Origin: Otis tarda
Taxonomy: Eukaryota > Chordata > Aves > Otidiformes > Otididae
Direction: 5' to 3'
NCBI GenBank assembly: GCA_026413225.1
Contig: CM048552.1
Location: 145,899,053 to 145,963,052, forward strand
Length of the DNA stretch: 64,000 nucleotides
This document shows, one piece after another, positions 11,501 to 26,500 of this stretch (positions within the stretch are counted from its first letter, which is position 1; every line of letters starts with the position of its first letter). The notes under the pieces were generated by a model. That model was not told the origin of the DNA. It ran no database searches and saw only the letters and a list, made by a program, of their open reading frames with translations. A program made the position numbers and the translations under genes.

Positions 11501-14500
11501 AATACACGAATAATCAGCAGTTGATTCATTTAAAATTTAATACTTCTCCATTGAAAGGGGGACTCTGTATCTTCCATAAAGATCTATGGGTCAACTGGGA
11601 CAATACAACCTAGATAAAGCAACTTTAACACTCACATACCATTCCAAAGATGGGCAATGTTTTAAGTATTTGAAAAGCACTGCTAGACATTCGTGTACTC
11701 AGAGGATACTCAACTATTCATAAGCCTTTTAATATCAAGCATTTGCGTGCTTCAATATGAGCAGCTGCTGAAATCTGAAGCCTACTGGACAAATTGCTTT
11801 GCCTCAGTCACAGCACTGTCCCACCTAGACACCCACTAAGACTTCCCACCAGTGGTTATCAGCAAAACTAGAAGCAAAGAGCCCCCGAAACTCCTTTTAT
11901 CATTGTTTATCAAGGAAATTGCTCTCATTCCATGATACTAACATATCTGCATTAGTCCACTGACTATGAAATCAAAGTTTGATTATAATAATGCAATATT
12001 TAACTGGCAATGAACCAAATGACATTTCCAACCTATTTTATGAGAAAGCACGTTCAGCGGGAATTAATCTTATTTCTTTCTACTGATTATAAAAATGAGA
12101 CCTGAGTGATCAGTTCATAGTAAAACCATCTGACTATCAGACATATGGTGAGATGTATCATATCTCTAGCTGCTTGAAACCCATACCAGAACCATGAGAA
12201 TGCTATCCGAACATAGTTTAACTAACTTAGGTACGGAAGATGCAATACTTTAAATCACAAGACGTATCAAGTTTAGATTCCATTCTGCAAACATTTGGAC
12301 ATGGGTAAGTTTAGTGCCACAGTCCCAATGAATTGAACTAATTACCCATTTAAGTAAAGCTAGGCATTTGTCTGCAAAACGAGATCACAGGTGGTTGTAA
12401 CTGACAGTCTGTCAAAAATAAATACAGAAATCCAATTTAACACGGCATCTCCATAGAAGCTTTAGTTGTATTTCCAGTTTGTTATTTAGAGTTGCATAAA
12501 CCTCTCTGAATAGTAAACAACTCCTATACTAAACTACTGTACAACTATATATACTCACCAAAAGCGTTAGCAGGTTGCTGCTCTGATTGCCTTTGCCTTT
12601 GATCATATGCGTCTTTCAGCTCTGCTTGCAACTCAGCAGGTAGTGCAGCAAAAACCTCAGGGTCCACCTGAACAATAACAAAAGATTCATTTGATTATTG
12701 TACCAGTGAGCAACACTGCTTGCTTTCCTCTAGATCACTCACATAAGAAAGGTATTTACATTTTATGCCAAACAAAAAGAAATGAGACATAACTAAAATA
12801 CTGTAAAATACATTGTACATTTTCTTAATGTATTTTAGCTTGTAAAAAACATAAAATGCTCCTTTTAATATTACTCTACATTTATTATTTTATAAAATTA
12901 CTATTTATGGGCCTATAATACACTAACAGTCTTTATTAATCTACGTTATTCACCACTAACATTATTCACCTACTGATATACAGTACAGCAATATTAACAG
13001 CACAATTAAGCCTAACTCAGAGAACACTCAATTCAAATTTCCAAACTCAAACACTGTGACAATCAGACTTTTCTTCCTCCTTTTCTTTTCATACTTCTAT
13101 TTCCTGGAAGCTGCTACACTCCTCAAACAAAATATCCTTGGAAACAGTCTTGCTTCTTTAAGTACAGGAAACACAAGTCCAGCTACCACCTATTCAGAAG
13201 GAGCACAAAAGGGTTTCATTTCTTTCTCCCACAGTTGTCTGCCTCTTGTTTAATTGATAAAAACACAACTCCTTCCAACTGTCCTAGGGTCTTGAACTCC
13301 AGATAGGAAATCATTTGTTGCTAATCCCCATACAAACTTGTATGGACAAAATAAAATTTCATATATGGTTGGTTATCTTCCTTCACTGTGTGTCTGAAGT
13401 AGCAAATTAGTAACAGACTAGTCTTGTATTCTGAGTTTCACAATATTACTGGACAGTGTTTTCTGCTCGTAATCTGCAAAATCTAATTAAAAAATGCAGA
13501 CCTATCACTTAGAGGATTAAATCTGCTCAGTGGGAGAGTGCCCTTCATTTCAGTGGTAAAATTCAGAGACGTGCACAAACAAAAAAAAAAATTATTGAAA
13601 ACTACTATTACTATTCTAAGGGCACAACACAATTTCTACCATTATCTGAGATACTGTATTTATTATATGTCAGTACGCATATATATTAAAGGTTACCTCT
13701 TATTTTCAATAAAGATTTGATATTTTTTAAAAAACAAAATATGTATGTGATTGAGGGAGGTAATTCTCCCCCTCTGCTCTGCTCTGGTGAGACCCCACCT
13801 GGAGTACTGCATCCAGCTCTGGAGCCCCCAACATAAGAAGGACATGGACCAGTTGGAGAAGGTCCAGAGGAGGCCACGAAGATGATCAGAGGGCTGGAGC
13901 ACCTCTCCTGTGAGGACAGGCTGAGAGAGTTGGGGCTGTTCAGCCCCAAGGAGAAGAGGAGGCTCCAGGGAGATCTTATAGTGGTCTTCCAGTACCTAAA
14001 GGGGGCTTATAGCAAAGATGGGGAGAAACTCTTTAGCAGGGCCTGTTGTGAAAGGACAAGGACTAATGCTTTTAAAATAGAAGGAAGTAGATTCAGACTA
14101 CAAATAAGGAAGAAATTTTTTACAGTGAGGGTGGCAGAACACTGGAACAGGTTGCCCGGTGAGGTGGTGGAAGCCCCATCCCTGGAAATGTTCAAGGCCA
14201 GGCTGGACGGGGCTCTGAGCAACCTGATCTGTTTGGAGATGTCCCTGCTCCTTGCAGGGGGGTTGGACTAGATGACCTTTGAAGGTCCCTTCCGACCCTA
14301 ACAATTCTATGATTCTATGTTGTCTAAATTATACAGATAATAAACATGAACATGCTCCCATAGGTAAAACTCATCAATTTAGCACAACATTTTTTCCATT
14401 TTTAGAACTCCATGTGCCAACACAAATTTTTCACCACACAAAATATGCACCAATTAAAGGAGGAAATGGGAACAACTCTGACCTCAATTACTGCATACAT

Positions 14501-17500
14501 TGTGCAGAACAAAGCATTATAGTGGAATGTAGCCAATTAAGTCCAGAGGCCTAAGTTATTTTTAAAATATGTTGTTTAATAAAATTATTTTAAAAAGGTC
14601 AGTGTTCTCTGGTTAAGCATTCGAGTCAGGAATTTGGGAGGCCCTGAGTTAACACTGCTTTTTGTGTACACCACTTAATAATTCATGCAGAAATAATGCA
14701 GTGCAGGGAACTGGATGTGTTTTGTTATTCCCCCATCATTGTCCTCTGAAAGTGTAACACGTAAAAATTCAGTTAGAAGAGTCATCAGTCAAGTTCATGT
14801 GACTTCTACACTAATTAATTGGAGTTTTGGATAATTTACTGTACAGCCAGAGTGTCCTAACATAGCTTTGACATAGCTGTACCACATTCACATTATGAAG
14901 AACCTTGCTTTTATAAATTCATGTATTACCTCAGCATATGGCTATCAGTATCTTGGATGTGCTGTATAAAGTTCCTTAGAAGGGATCTATTCCGTGTTAA
15001 GACAATGTAAGGATGAAATGCTATCAGTAATTAAGTCCACTACTACAAATGTCATTCACTTCTAAGCATCTGTAATCTTTACTTGTTGCATCCTATGCTT
15101 TTACGGGGTTTAGCTGCTACAGAGATATTCAGCTCTTCTAAATTTTAGGATTACTTCAGCAGCTGATAGAAATTAATGCAACTTATCCAGATTCTTTTTA
15201 CGGGAGAACCTTAGCCAACAAAGGACATTTTCCACGTTTTCTAATGAATAAATCACTATCAGCCAATTAACTTGACGTGGTCATAAAAAGATAGTTCAGA
15301 CAAAAGGAATGAAGGGTTGAAAAACAAATCTGATTAGGCTATAAAAAGACAACAGGGCATCATTTACATCTGCTGAGTTGATGTAGCTAAAGTACTAAAT
15401 TTGGAGTGGCTTGCAAAATTTCTATACCCGAAATCTGTTACTACCTAGTTCACTGCATCACTTGAAAAAAAGTAATCTTAAGTGTTTGTGTGCACTCATA
15501 TAACATACACTCCCACACAGACTCTGACAATTAAAAAAAAAAAAAAAAAAGGTCAAACTACATTTAGACAAAGATGATAAGATGATACTTCAGTATCAGA
15601 TAAGTTCACATTTGATTTTAACACAGAAAAAAATCCTCCCATATTAATTAACTAGGTTTAGCATTTTTTTTTCTCCAAGTCTAAGGAAACTAGTCAACCA
15701 TATTATTCTAGGTATTAAACTTGAACTTAACTCAGAAAATAAAGATTTTAAATCTTAGTTCTCTTTGTGCCAATAAAGCAAGCTGAATGGTTTTCAGGAG
15801 AAAATCTGGAGTACAAACATAAGGCATTCTAAAATAGATAGTATAGATATCCCCAACAAAGAAATAGGAAGTAGCCAATTCTTCTTGAATAAACTAATTC
15901 TTCTTCCTTCAAACAAAAAGGCTGCACTGCTAAGCTGACATCTTTGGATCAAGTAACGGAGTCACAAAATCCATTAAGAGATAGAGACAAGCAAACCAGT
16001 CTATTTGAGTGTGTAAATTAGGTATTTCTAAGACAATTTCAAGACATCATGCTGTTATAAAAAGCAACAATGAATTCTCAACTACTTAATTAACAGACAG
16101 ATAATGCATAAACACAAACTAAATGTAATTTTTATAGAAAACCATACGCAGTTAAAATTTACCCTAAAAAAGGTACTGAGCAGTAAAACAAGTGTGGAGG
16201 GGTGTACTTTAAAGCACAGCATAATTTAACCCTAAAGTACAAGATAAAACTCTTGCCTACAAATGAATGAAACTACATAATCTAAAACAGCTGCAGTATG
16301 GAGAGTTCATATACTATTCACACAGTATCTCCATAGGGGAAATCGAACTCTGCAGTTCAGGAATAAAAACTGGCACAACTGTTTTTGAACCAATGAACTT
16401 GATTCAAGGTGAAGAAATTTTAGCAGTAAAACAGACTACACATCTTCTAAATAACAATTATGCATTACCTACTATTTACTGAAAAAAATCAGGAATATTA
16501 TAAAATTTCCTCTGCATTGTCAGCTAAGCAGCATTATGCCTTAGAAAGTGCAACAAATATCTCTGTATAAATCTGATTAGGTGATATTACTTTGTCTAAG
16601 AACAGCAATGGAGCAATGGCACAGCAAACAGAAAAATAAATTATTACTCTATTTTGAATGATGCATATGCAAAAATATTATATATCTGGGTAACTGAGTC
16701 ATTGATTTTTCACTTTTACCCTACATTTCTTCAGCACTATCTTGGATTGAAGGGTGAACTATCATCAGAAGCACTGCTACCTGCTCCCCCTTCAGGCCCC
16801 TATTTTGAGGAACAAGCTTGCACTTCCCTCATCATGGACGTGCTGTATATGAGCTCATTTAAAAATTACAGAGATGCGCACAATCTTTAGCCATGCCTGC
16901 CTTTCTCCCAAGAATGCGATATAAACAATCACGTCTACAGAAGCTGGTTGCGGTTGGCTTTACATCATCAAAACATCCACTTAAACAGAGTGAGTCTCCT
17001 GTGACTAGATAAGCAGATTTTAGGGCTGCTTCAGACTTACGGTGCAGTGTAACTCCGCTGCAATGCAGAAAAACAGCTATTTACACACTGGATTGCAAAG
17101 CAAAGTATAAATGAGGAGGTTTTACACTAAACAACAGCAAAAACATAGACATACTGATGACTATAAATCTTTAATAAATACTATTATACTATGTTTGTGA
17201 TAGATCAAGTTACATTTAAAAGCATAGATTTCTTAAGATATTAAAAAACCATAAATAATTTTGGCACGTCACAGATTCTAGTAATGTTGTCTCAACAAAA
17301 AGCTGTTACCTCTTCCTATAGGTGGAAAGTTGATGTTTATTGATACCCTGCAAACACCTTACCTGTGAGAAAGCTGGCAAGGCTATCACATTAATTCCCA
17401 TATTGGTATTTGGTTCTTGGAGCTCTGGTATTTGTAAAAGCACTGTTCCAACTGGTTGTGACAGAAGTGCAGCGTTACATCCATTTATTGTCTCTTTTTT

Positions 17501-20500
17501 GCTATCTCCGTAATTCTCTCCTTGCTGAATGGTGTATATTTGCTCTACTTGTTCTCGGAGATCAGGTGGCAGAGCTTCTAGCACAGACTTATCTAGCTAC
17601 AAATACAGAAAAACTTTTAGATTTTTCTGAGGAATAGACAACAGAGTTAATTTTACTCAAAAATTAGTTCTACAGCCCTTGAATTTTAGAAAAAAAAACC
17701 CCAAACCATTTTAATCTGTGTATGGAAACATACTTGGGAACCTGACAATTACACTCTACAGCAGCAAAACGTAAAAGCATAATATAAGACTAAGTAATTC
17801 TGTAAATACGAATTCTCAGTTTTATCTTTTCACAATGTTCAGTGTTCTCATCACAGATCATACATAAGGCTTCCTCTACAACTACCTAGTGGTAAGGAAA
17901 TCGAAATTCAGAGTTCAAATTATACAGGCAATACGTTGATATGAATACTAAATTGATGTCTGGTTGAAAGCAGTAAGCAACTAATTTATTTCTTTATATA
18001 GTTCTAGAATACATGTTACTAATGTACTTTAATAGTATTATGTATGTTTGCATACTGACAGGTTCTTGTCATAGATTTTGATAATGAAACAAGCTTTAGA
18101 TTAATTTTTTTTGCTTGCTGTAACTGGTACTTGCCATCAATTATCAACTTGAAACAACTGAAATGACCCCCCAGTACCTAGAAGTTGCTGTACGCTATGA
18201 CAGCTGCACAAGTGACAGAATTAATATAACTGACAAGCAGATTTACAGCATAATTTTTGAGTAAAACTATATAGATAAATGCCAATGTTTGCTTGTACGT
18301 TCTACTAAATGAGACTCCACAGCAGTGTTAGAAACCTTCATCTTTTACCTTTAAGAAGAAAATTTGGAGTTTATGACCAAATCCTGGATTTACAGAGATG
18401 AACTACAAATATCTATGAAAATATATTTTGGCTTAGGGTAACTGAGAGGTTTTGATGAAAGCTATCTGTACTAATAATCTCTTCAGTTATTCATTCTACA
18501 TTCTGCTCGTGTTCCCTTATTCCAAATTTGCTACATATATAACTCTATAAACATTTTCCTGGAAATCCTGGGTGTAAAATATCTTGCTGTTGCTTTCCTA
18601 GCACACAATACACAAACAACAGTATGGGACTAACTCATACCACTCTGTTCCTGTACTGAATTCTGTATTATATTCCATATAATAATATGGTTATACAGCA
18701 GAATGAAAGATGAGCATATTGGGCCACAAGGCCACCAAAGCTTTAGGAATTCTACTGCACAGCTAGTGCATTTTTTGCTTGTTCATATGTATCCTTCCCA
18801 TAGAAGAATCTGAGTATATGGAGCTTCAAATTGTTCAATCAAGTTGCTTTTAGATCCTGAGCTAGCTTGAGTATTGCATTAAGGAAAAAACCAATTTTCT
18901 GCCAAAAGCATAAGAGGCTTCTGAAAATGTATAAATATTGGTGAAAATCGTTGAGAGAACATCAACAAATGCTTTTACAGATTTAAATTACAGAAATTAA
19001 AATTACAGATTTTTACAGAAAAGCGTGTAAATCTGCTTATACCTAAGACACCTACAGAATTTGGTGCAGTTTGCTTATAGCAGACCCTTATAACAGGTGT
19101 TCACTTGAATAACGTGTGGAGTGGAAATAAGGAGGCTCTTCCTTTGTTAAAAAACACACAGAAAACCCCCAAACCCCACAGAAATATTTTACTTAAATAA
19201 AGATTGTCCTCCTCTCATCTAAAAGGTGATACCCTGTACAAATGTTAAGTGTGCATCTTAGCTTCAATATTATTTGAAGAAAATTTGAAAAAAGAGGAAG
19301 ATGAATAATTAAATCTAAATCCAAGTTTCATATTCTTTTAGTCAGAAACTTAAGAGCAGAGCCATTACAGAAGTATATGAGGTAGTACAAGACTAGCTGA
19401 CTTTTAGTTCTTTTTCTCTGACGAAAGCTTGAAGACAGATTTATAGTGTAATTTAAAAATTGGTATAGAATACATGACTTTAAGAAATTACTACCTGATT
19501 ATCATTTATCGGCATATGGGGCAAAGAATATCACTGCCATAAAGAGGGATAGAAAACAATTAAAAGTTCTTTGTGAAAATGACACAAAATACTTGCCAAA
19601 ATTCTTCCTGAGCCACTCATCAGTGACTAAGCTAATCAGAAATAATTTTTAAGAGCTAACATAAGAAAAGGTAATTTAAAAATCTGCATCATATCATAAT
19701 CATATAAACACTGAGCATTAACTACAGAATGTGTCTAATTTCTCAATGGAAGTTCTCCTAAAGTTTATTTCATGTTTTTCTTAATTAGGCTCTGGGTCTT
19801 GGTTGCGAAAGGTGGAAGGTAATGTTTTTTAGTATTTCATCCTTGGCATATTTTCCACTCCTGTTCCATTCCAATCCTTCAGTAAGTGATGGGAAGGCAA
19901 AAAGACAATGCGAAATTAAACTGATATCCTTTGCATACATAGAATATTTTTTGAGTTAGTCTATAAATGACTGTTTTTTAAAAATCCTTTTATTAAGTCA
20001 AAATAGTTTTGCATCAATAACCATTTCTTACTGTGCATCATACTCCACTACAGCTCTTTTTATCTAAAATAAGTGTGATATAACTTTTGTCTCTATTAAA
20101 ATAAGACAAACAATTCCAAGTTATTACAATATATTGCAGATGTTTTATATTCTCAGCTTTTACCTGGGAAGCAGATGGAACCTCAATACTCAAATTAAGC
20201 CTGGATTTTACACTGATAGGAGAATGTGCACCATTCCATTTGACAGCAGACTCTGTGTTGTTAACATTCGAATTGAGACCAGATGTAGGATGGGTACCAC
20301 GAGACGGAAGTAAAGTGCAAGTTCTTGAATCAGAAGATATTTCAAGGTCCATAGCAGCCACAAATACTATACATATGAAAACAAAATACAGAATGATCAT
20401 CTAATAGTTAAAAATACTCTGAAGTATCATGATACAGTGAAGCTGATTTCCAGTTTTCTTTGTTAAATAGTTTATGAAATATACAGCACAGTTATAACAC

Positions 20501-23500
20501 TTTATTTTTTTTAAGTATCCTTTGTTACTATTAACTTTTAAAAAGGACTGGAACAATTCTATACAAAGTTTTATTTGTAGCATTTTCAGTTGCAGCAGCA
20601 AAACACACTCTCAAAGAGTTTATGTTAAAGAATTTGTACTGGTATAATATTGAATAAATATTCCAAAATGTAATACATGTTGGAACCCTTTAGAACAGAT
20701 CATTATCACATATACAAAGTACAAAGCTTACTGACCTTCCTTATGTTGTTCTTCTGAGCACTTTTTTGCTTTTTGAACATGAAAAAGATCAATAACTGAA
20801 TGTGATCCACCAGGTAAGTGGCCAGATTGTACTGTTGAGTGAGCCGAAGAGGTTTTACTTATGGGAACTAATTGCTGTACCTGAATTCCAACCTAAATCC
20901 AAAACATTAATACATTAATTTTATGAAGTTAAAAAAAGAAAATATCTCTATTTATTTTATATTTCTTTGCCTTCTCTGAAATTGGCTGACTGTTGTGGGT
21001 GGAGGAAACAATGCATGAAAGTATGGCGAAATACACATAAATAACCACAAAAACCATCCCAAACAAATCCCAGGATTATCTACCACAATCCAACAACTAA
21101 GAAATTACAAATATAATACCATCTTAACGCCTCTGATATAGAAAAGCACTGTCAACAGGATCATGAAACAGTATATTTATTATGAAATGTCTTCTATATT
21201 TGTTAGTGTACAAATATAGAAGTACTGACCACGAAGTGATTAGTATTAAATCTGGCTACCTGTACAAGAAAGGAATGTTTTTCCTGAGGACAATCTATAC
21301 TAAATCCATCACTTCAGTCTACAAATGAGAAAAAGAATGTTCTTTCACTTCTAGAGACGGTTCTTGCAAAGTCTCAACGGATGAAGGTACTTTGTTGAAA
21401 GTAGCCTTTATTAGATGAGGTGACATCCTCACTTTTTATTTACTTTTAAAAAGCAAATCCACAGGGTTTCGAAAACTGTATTTGACTAAGAACGTACTGG
21501 CACATTGTGCAAGTTTACTGCTAATCCTCTACCATTATTAAGAAAAAAAAAAGCAAAGGAGACTAGAAAAAGACAAGGAGAGGATGATCAATATTTCCTC
21601 AATTCCAAGAAGAAACCCAAGTGAAGGAGGTGATTTTGCAAGGCAACATTGTGAATCAAAACTCTACTTCTATACCTAAATGACCAGCAAATGCAGGTTT
21701 GTTTTAGAAAGTCTCTGTGCCCCATTGTAACAAATGGCTGATGCCAAAATAGTCTTATTGTGGGTTCACATTGCTATGACAAAATGCCTGAGATGATCAA
21801 GAGTGTTCTAAAATAAACCATGATTCAAAAGAGCCAACAAGTCACCTTCAAACAAAGGCCAAACCATGGGTTGGTAACTTTTCTGGCACTAAGACCTGCA
21901 GTCTAGAGCAATAACTCTTCTGATCTGTAGCTTTGATTGCCATTACAAGCAGTATTTATCTTAGTTACTTAACTAATAACTCTGCAAAAGTTTACAGAAA
22001 ATTCTAAGATAAAATAAAATTTACACATGCTAACAGAACTGTAGAAGATATAGTCTTTTTTACGTCAGGCTGTTTTAAGATGTGGATTAATCTGTACCAC
22101 AATAAAATTTTCTTTTTTTTCCCACAGTTATGGCTTTGTACCCATGTTTTTCAAACGTAAACATACAAAACATAATGTGATTGCATAGCCTAGTTTACGT
22201 AAGCTTTGTCTTATCTACACTATTGCTTAAGTTTGGTTATTGTCTACCCTGGAGAACTGAAAATTTATGAAAGACAACAAAGAAGGTTTATAAAGAGAAT
22301 AAATTTCAGTTTTCCCATTAACTCACCCCTCGCATATCTGATATGTTCAGTTTCATTGTGTGAAACATGTTTAGAGTTTCTTTCCCAATTACTTTTGCAC
22401 TGTCTGTTGCATGGTCTAGAGTCACAGTCCTAATAAAGAATAAAAAAGTATGGTTACAAATGAAACTGTTTCACAAATCCTAAAGACAACAACAATTCTG
22501 TATTTATTCCAGAGAGCACCTCAAAGAAAGACAGATTATAATTTCTTGGTATATAGAAACTGAACACAGTTCTTTTTTTGTTCTGTGGTTTCTTTTTAAT
22601 GGTAATTAGAACTAAGTTCATTCTACAAAAAAAAAAAAACCCACAGAATACTTACTGAACATCCTCAGTGTGCAGTCCACACATTAATTTGTCAAATATA
22701 GTATATATTTATACACATGCTATCTATTGAAGCCAGAAAAAAAATATTTCACTTTACAGTATTCATAGAAATGCACTCATGCACTATCCTTCACTCAAGC
22801 GTGGTTCATAAAGAGTTTGCTCAGTATTATTTTAGTTTTCAATTCTTAAATATCTATAGCAAGAGTTTCAGAAGGAACTCTGAGGGAGACGCAGACATAG
22901 GCATGTGCATTACAAACAACAAAGAACTGGGATTAATGATAAGTAATTTTAAACAACATTCCAAATACACTTCTTACACTGTGGGGAATTTTCTGCAACA
23001 ACTCTCACATAGATTTTACAAATTACCACCTGAGAGCTTGGCAGGGCACTAGTGGTGCTTAGTAGTTTGGATTCTCTAATGGCATGACTTTTGAGACAGG
23101 TAAGGACAGAATTTCAGGTGGCTAAACAAATACGTGTGAGCAATGTAAAGTTCTCTCACTGATGTAACCAATTCAGTTTTAACTCTGATGGAGGGGGCTC
23201 TATGAACAAAAGAAAGTTCCATCTTGGTGTTCTGACAGGTTGCCATCCTGACAAATTACTAAACACTTTGATGGTGTCTCCTTAAATTTTACTCTACTTT
23301 TGAATCTATCAGAAACCATCCAAGTGATTTCCAGGAACGTCTGGTTCTGCAGGTATGAAAAGGAAAAAACCTTCCTGCCGTGAATGATATGAAGACCTAT
23401 TTGAGCCTTACAGATAAATACTTTTTAAGAAAAACGATATCAGTATCACCATTAAGATGCAACTATGCAAAATATTAGAGAGAAATGTAGGATGGGTCTA

Positions 23501-26500
23501 AAGGTACACAAAATTTCAGAAGAGTATTTCAAAAATGTCTATGCTGTACTATCAGGATTTGATATCAATGATGCAGTAAAAATACCATTAACATCTCAGA
23601 AACTTAATTTGATGTTAAGCATGCCTGTGAGTCTGAATCCTTTGTGGGACTATGAGTATCATTCTAGGGAATCTGACCTATAGGATGAGGAAGTATAGCA
23701 ACTTGTTCACTTGCGAGGTGAGGGGGTCTCCTGGTTCTGGCTAGGATAGAGTTAACGTTCACCTGAGCTGGGAGGGGAACTGGAGCTGGTGGCCCCTATG
23801 GCTGGGGGACACAGCTGGGATAGTTAACTAATTAGCCAACAGCTAGGGTTAATTTACCCAAATTAGCCAAAGGGCCATTCTATCCCATGTGACATCATGC
23901 TCAGTATATAAGTGAGGAGGGTGCTGAGCAGGGCTGTACTATGACGGGGGCAAGAAAGGAGTCATGAGCTATAGCAAAAATCTTAAATTGAAGTGAGAGA
24001 GAAGCTAGTCACCTTTAACTCTAGTAAGTAATCCCAAACTGTTGCAACGAGGCTTTACACAGGGAAAGCACACCCAAGGGAACACCGCTCCACGATCCTA
24101 ATCCATCTGCCTGGATGCAACTTCCAGAGTTTACCCTGCTGCTGCTAAAAAGCCTTTCACTGGACTGAACAGAAATGCTCTAACAAAGACATTAATGCAG
24201 CATCTGTATCATCAAATAGCATAATTTGGATTGACTGAGGTCACCAAGTTCATTAGTAAAGTCAGAAGCAGAAACAGAGACACTGCCAAATGAGATCCTG
24301 GCATCAGAACTGCTTCAGCTATGCATGAACAACTTGGCATTCTTGGATGCCTCCTTATCTCACCTTAATGAAGACTTTCTGAATTAGGTAAACTTCAGGG
24401 CACATTTACATTAGCCTGCCTGACCATGAAAATTAGGTCCAAAGCATTGACCTCTTCATGAGAAAGCAGTCTGGCACTAGTTGCCAATAAAGGAGGAATA
24501 AAGCTCTAGTTCAACAGACCCTCAATCCAAAAAGTACGTTCTTAGGCTTTTAAAGAGTACATGTTCAGCTCAAAGATTCAGGTTAGCCAGAAGGCAAGCA
24601 TATAGACTGATGGACCTTCTTCTTGATATACCAATACCAAAAGATGATGAGCTTCTGACAGTGAAAGGTGAATTTTGTAGTTTGAGTTTTTAATACAACT
24701 GAATTACACGTCACAACTATGAGACAGACCCTACGCATGCAAGTCCGACTGTTGAGCTCTAATCCACCGAAAGAAGACGTCCACCTCTCCAGTTACCAGC
24801 AACCCTGAGCAAATGACCCTTCAGTTCAGGAAGGATTCATCTGTTACAACAACCTGAAATGGACCGAAAAGTAGAAAAGACCTATCTTCAAACACACCCT
24901 TACACAAAAGCCAGGATCATCCCTTTACCTAAGGAACAACTGCTTTGCTACCAAAGTGTCTGCCTGAAGAATAAATGTGAAGGCTCTGAGACAATCTTGT
25001 ATGAAACAGCATAAAATACATAATGCTCTATATCTGGATTTCATTCTTGTGTTTTCAGTATGCAAGAATATAAATAAATCTGAGAGTAAAAAAAATCTTT
25101 AGTCAACATAATCCAGTTGAACAACAGGAAACAAAGAAGAACCAGAAATAAAATAATGGGTAAGAGTAACAGCACTGTTTGTGGAAGCTGGAGGTCCTAC
25201 TCCTTTGACAGTGACCTAACAACTGACTACCCAGGCAAAGTAATGGGGTTATCCCATTTCACCAGGGATGGGCAACTGCCTCAGGTAGCAGTCTCAATGA
25301 GATAAACAATGCTGCAGTGAGACCAAGTAGAAAGAAACTTTATTGTGTTGATAATGATCTACAATAAATTATCCTGATGAGAAACTTATGACTGTATGAA
25401 AAAATGTAACTGTGAAGGTCAAGAGACATGAACAAGTTGCCTTCTTGAACAGCTGAAACATGGGACAGTCTCTGACCTTGATATTTTGAGACTCAACTTT
25501 CTTAGCTCCACTTCAGATCTTCATTGTCTTTTCTCTCCTAGGACCAAAAAAATTCTCTGCAGACTTATTGGTGAAACAACAGGAAAGAGACTTGACACAA
25601 AGAAACTTGTCTGTACTAAGACAGACAACTGCAGTCCAAGGTGTCTGATGCCAGCTCCAATCTTCAGAATCCAAAGTGGCCTCTCAGTCTTCTGCAGCAA
25701 TTAATTCTGCAGCTACTGTCCTAGTCCAGATGTGCTCTAGACTTGAAGAACGGTACTGATCAGACACAGTTCTTGACAAGTACAAAGGCAATTTTCCTTG
25801 AGAACTGACTTCAACTGTCGCAATCAGCAAGTGACCAACAATCTATCAAGGAACAGCAGAAAGCCTCTCAAGAAAAAGGAAAGTACACAACACTACACAA
25901 CTCAGGGAGACGAAACAGTTTGCAGCAGCAAACCATTTCAACTCAGTTGGTCACTGAAAGAAATGAAAATCCTGCTGCATGCATGTCATAGTGCAGGATC
26001 TAAATACGTCTTCTGCAAGTACTGCGAAAGGAAAACAGCTCCAATATTGAGCAAACTGGAGAAATGAACACCAACAATACACATGTACACATGTATTATT
26101 GTTTGAAGACAAACCCTTTAAAAGACCAAACACCTTTATTAGCCAGTATTTCATGATAAATAAATTATTAGCTAGTATTTATGCAATTAAGGGCAACCTT
26201 AAACTACAGATTAATAAAGTCAAAAAGGAAGACAAAGAAGAAAAGTGTACATCCCTACCAAGAGAAATGGCAGGCTCACAGTAATTTATTGAAAATATTT
26301 TTCTAAATCACTTAAAAATTAAAGCAGCATCCACAGACATACAAGAGCACATTCTCTCAAGAAAGCAATTTCAAACCACAAAGAATGCATTGGTGGAGTC
26401 AGATTCCTTGTTTCCCATTCCTGCTTCCTTTGAAAACCACAAATTGTTTCTTCTATGCCCAAAACATTTTCAAATTCTGATATATTTTCTTTTTCCTCTG

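Larger units (their letters stand above)
12668..17362 (-). other. REV1 intron between coding exons 17 and 18
   Basis: 4.7 kb. It carries the CR1 copy at 13745-14318 and an A18 tract at 15533-15550. The rest is AT-rich without recognised elements. Confidence 0.7.

Noticed and set aside
13882-14271. 129-codon + frame as a host gene
   Set aside because: It is the translated C-terminal remnant of CR1 ORF2.
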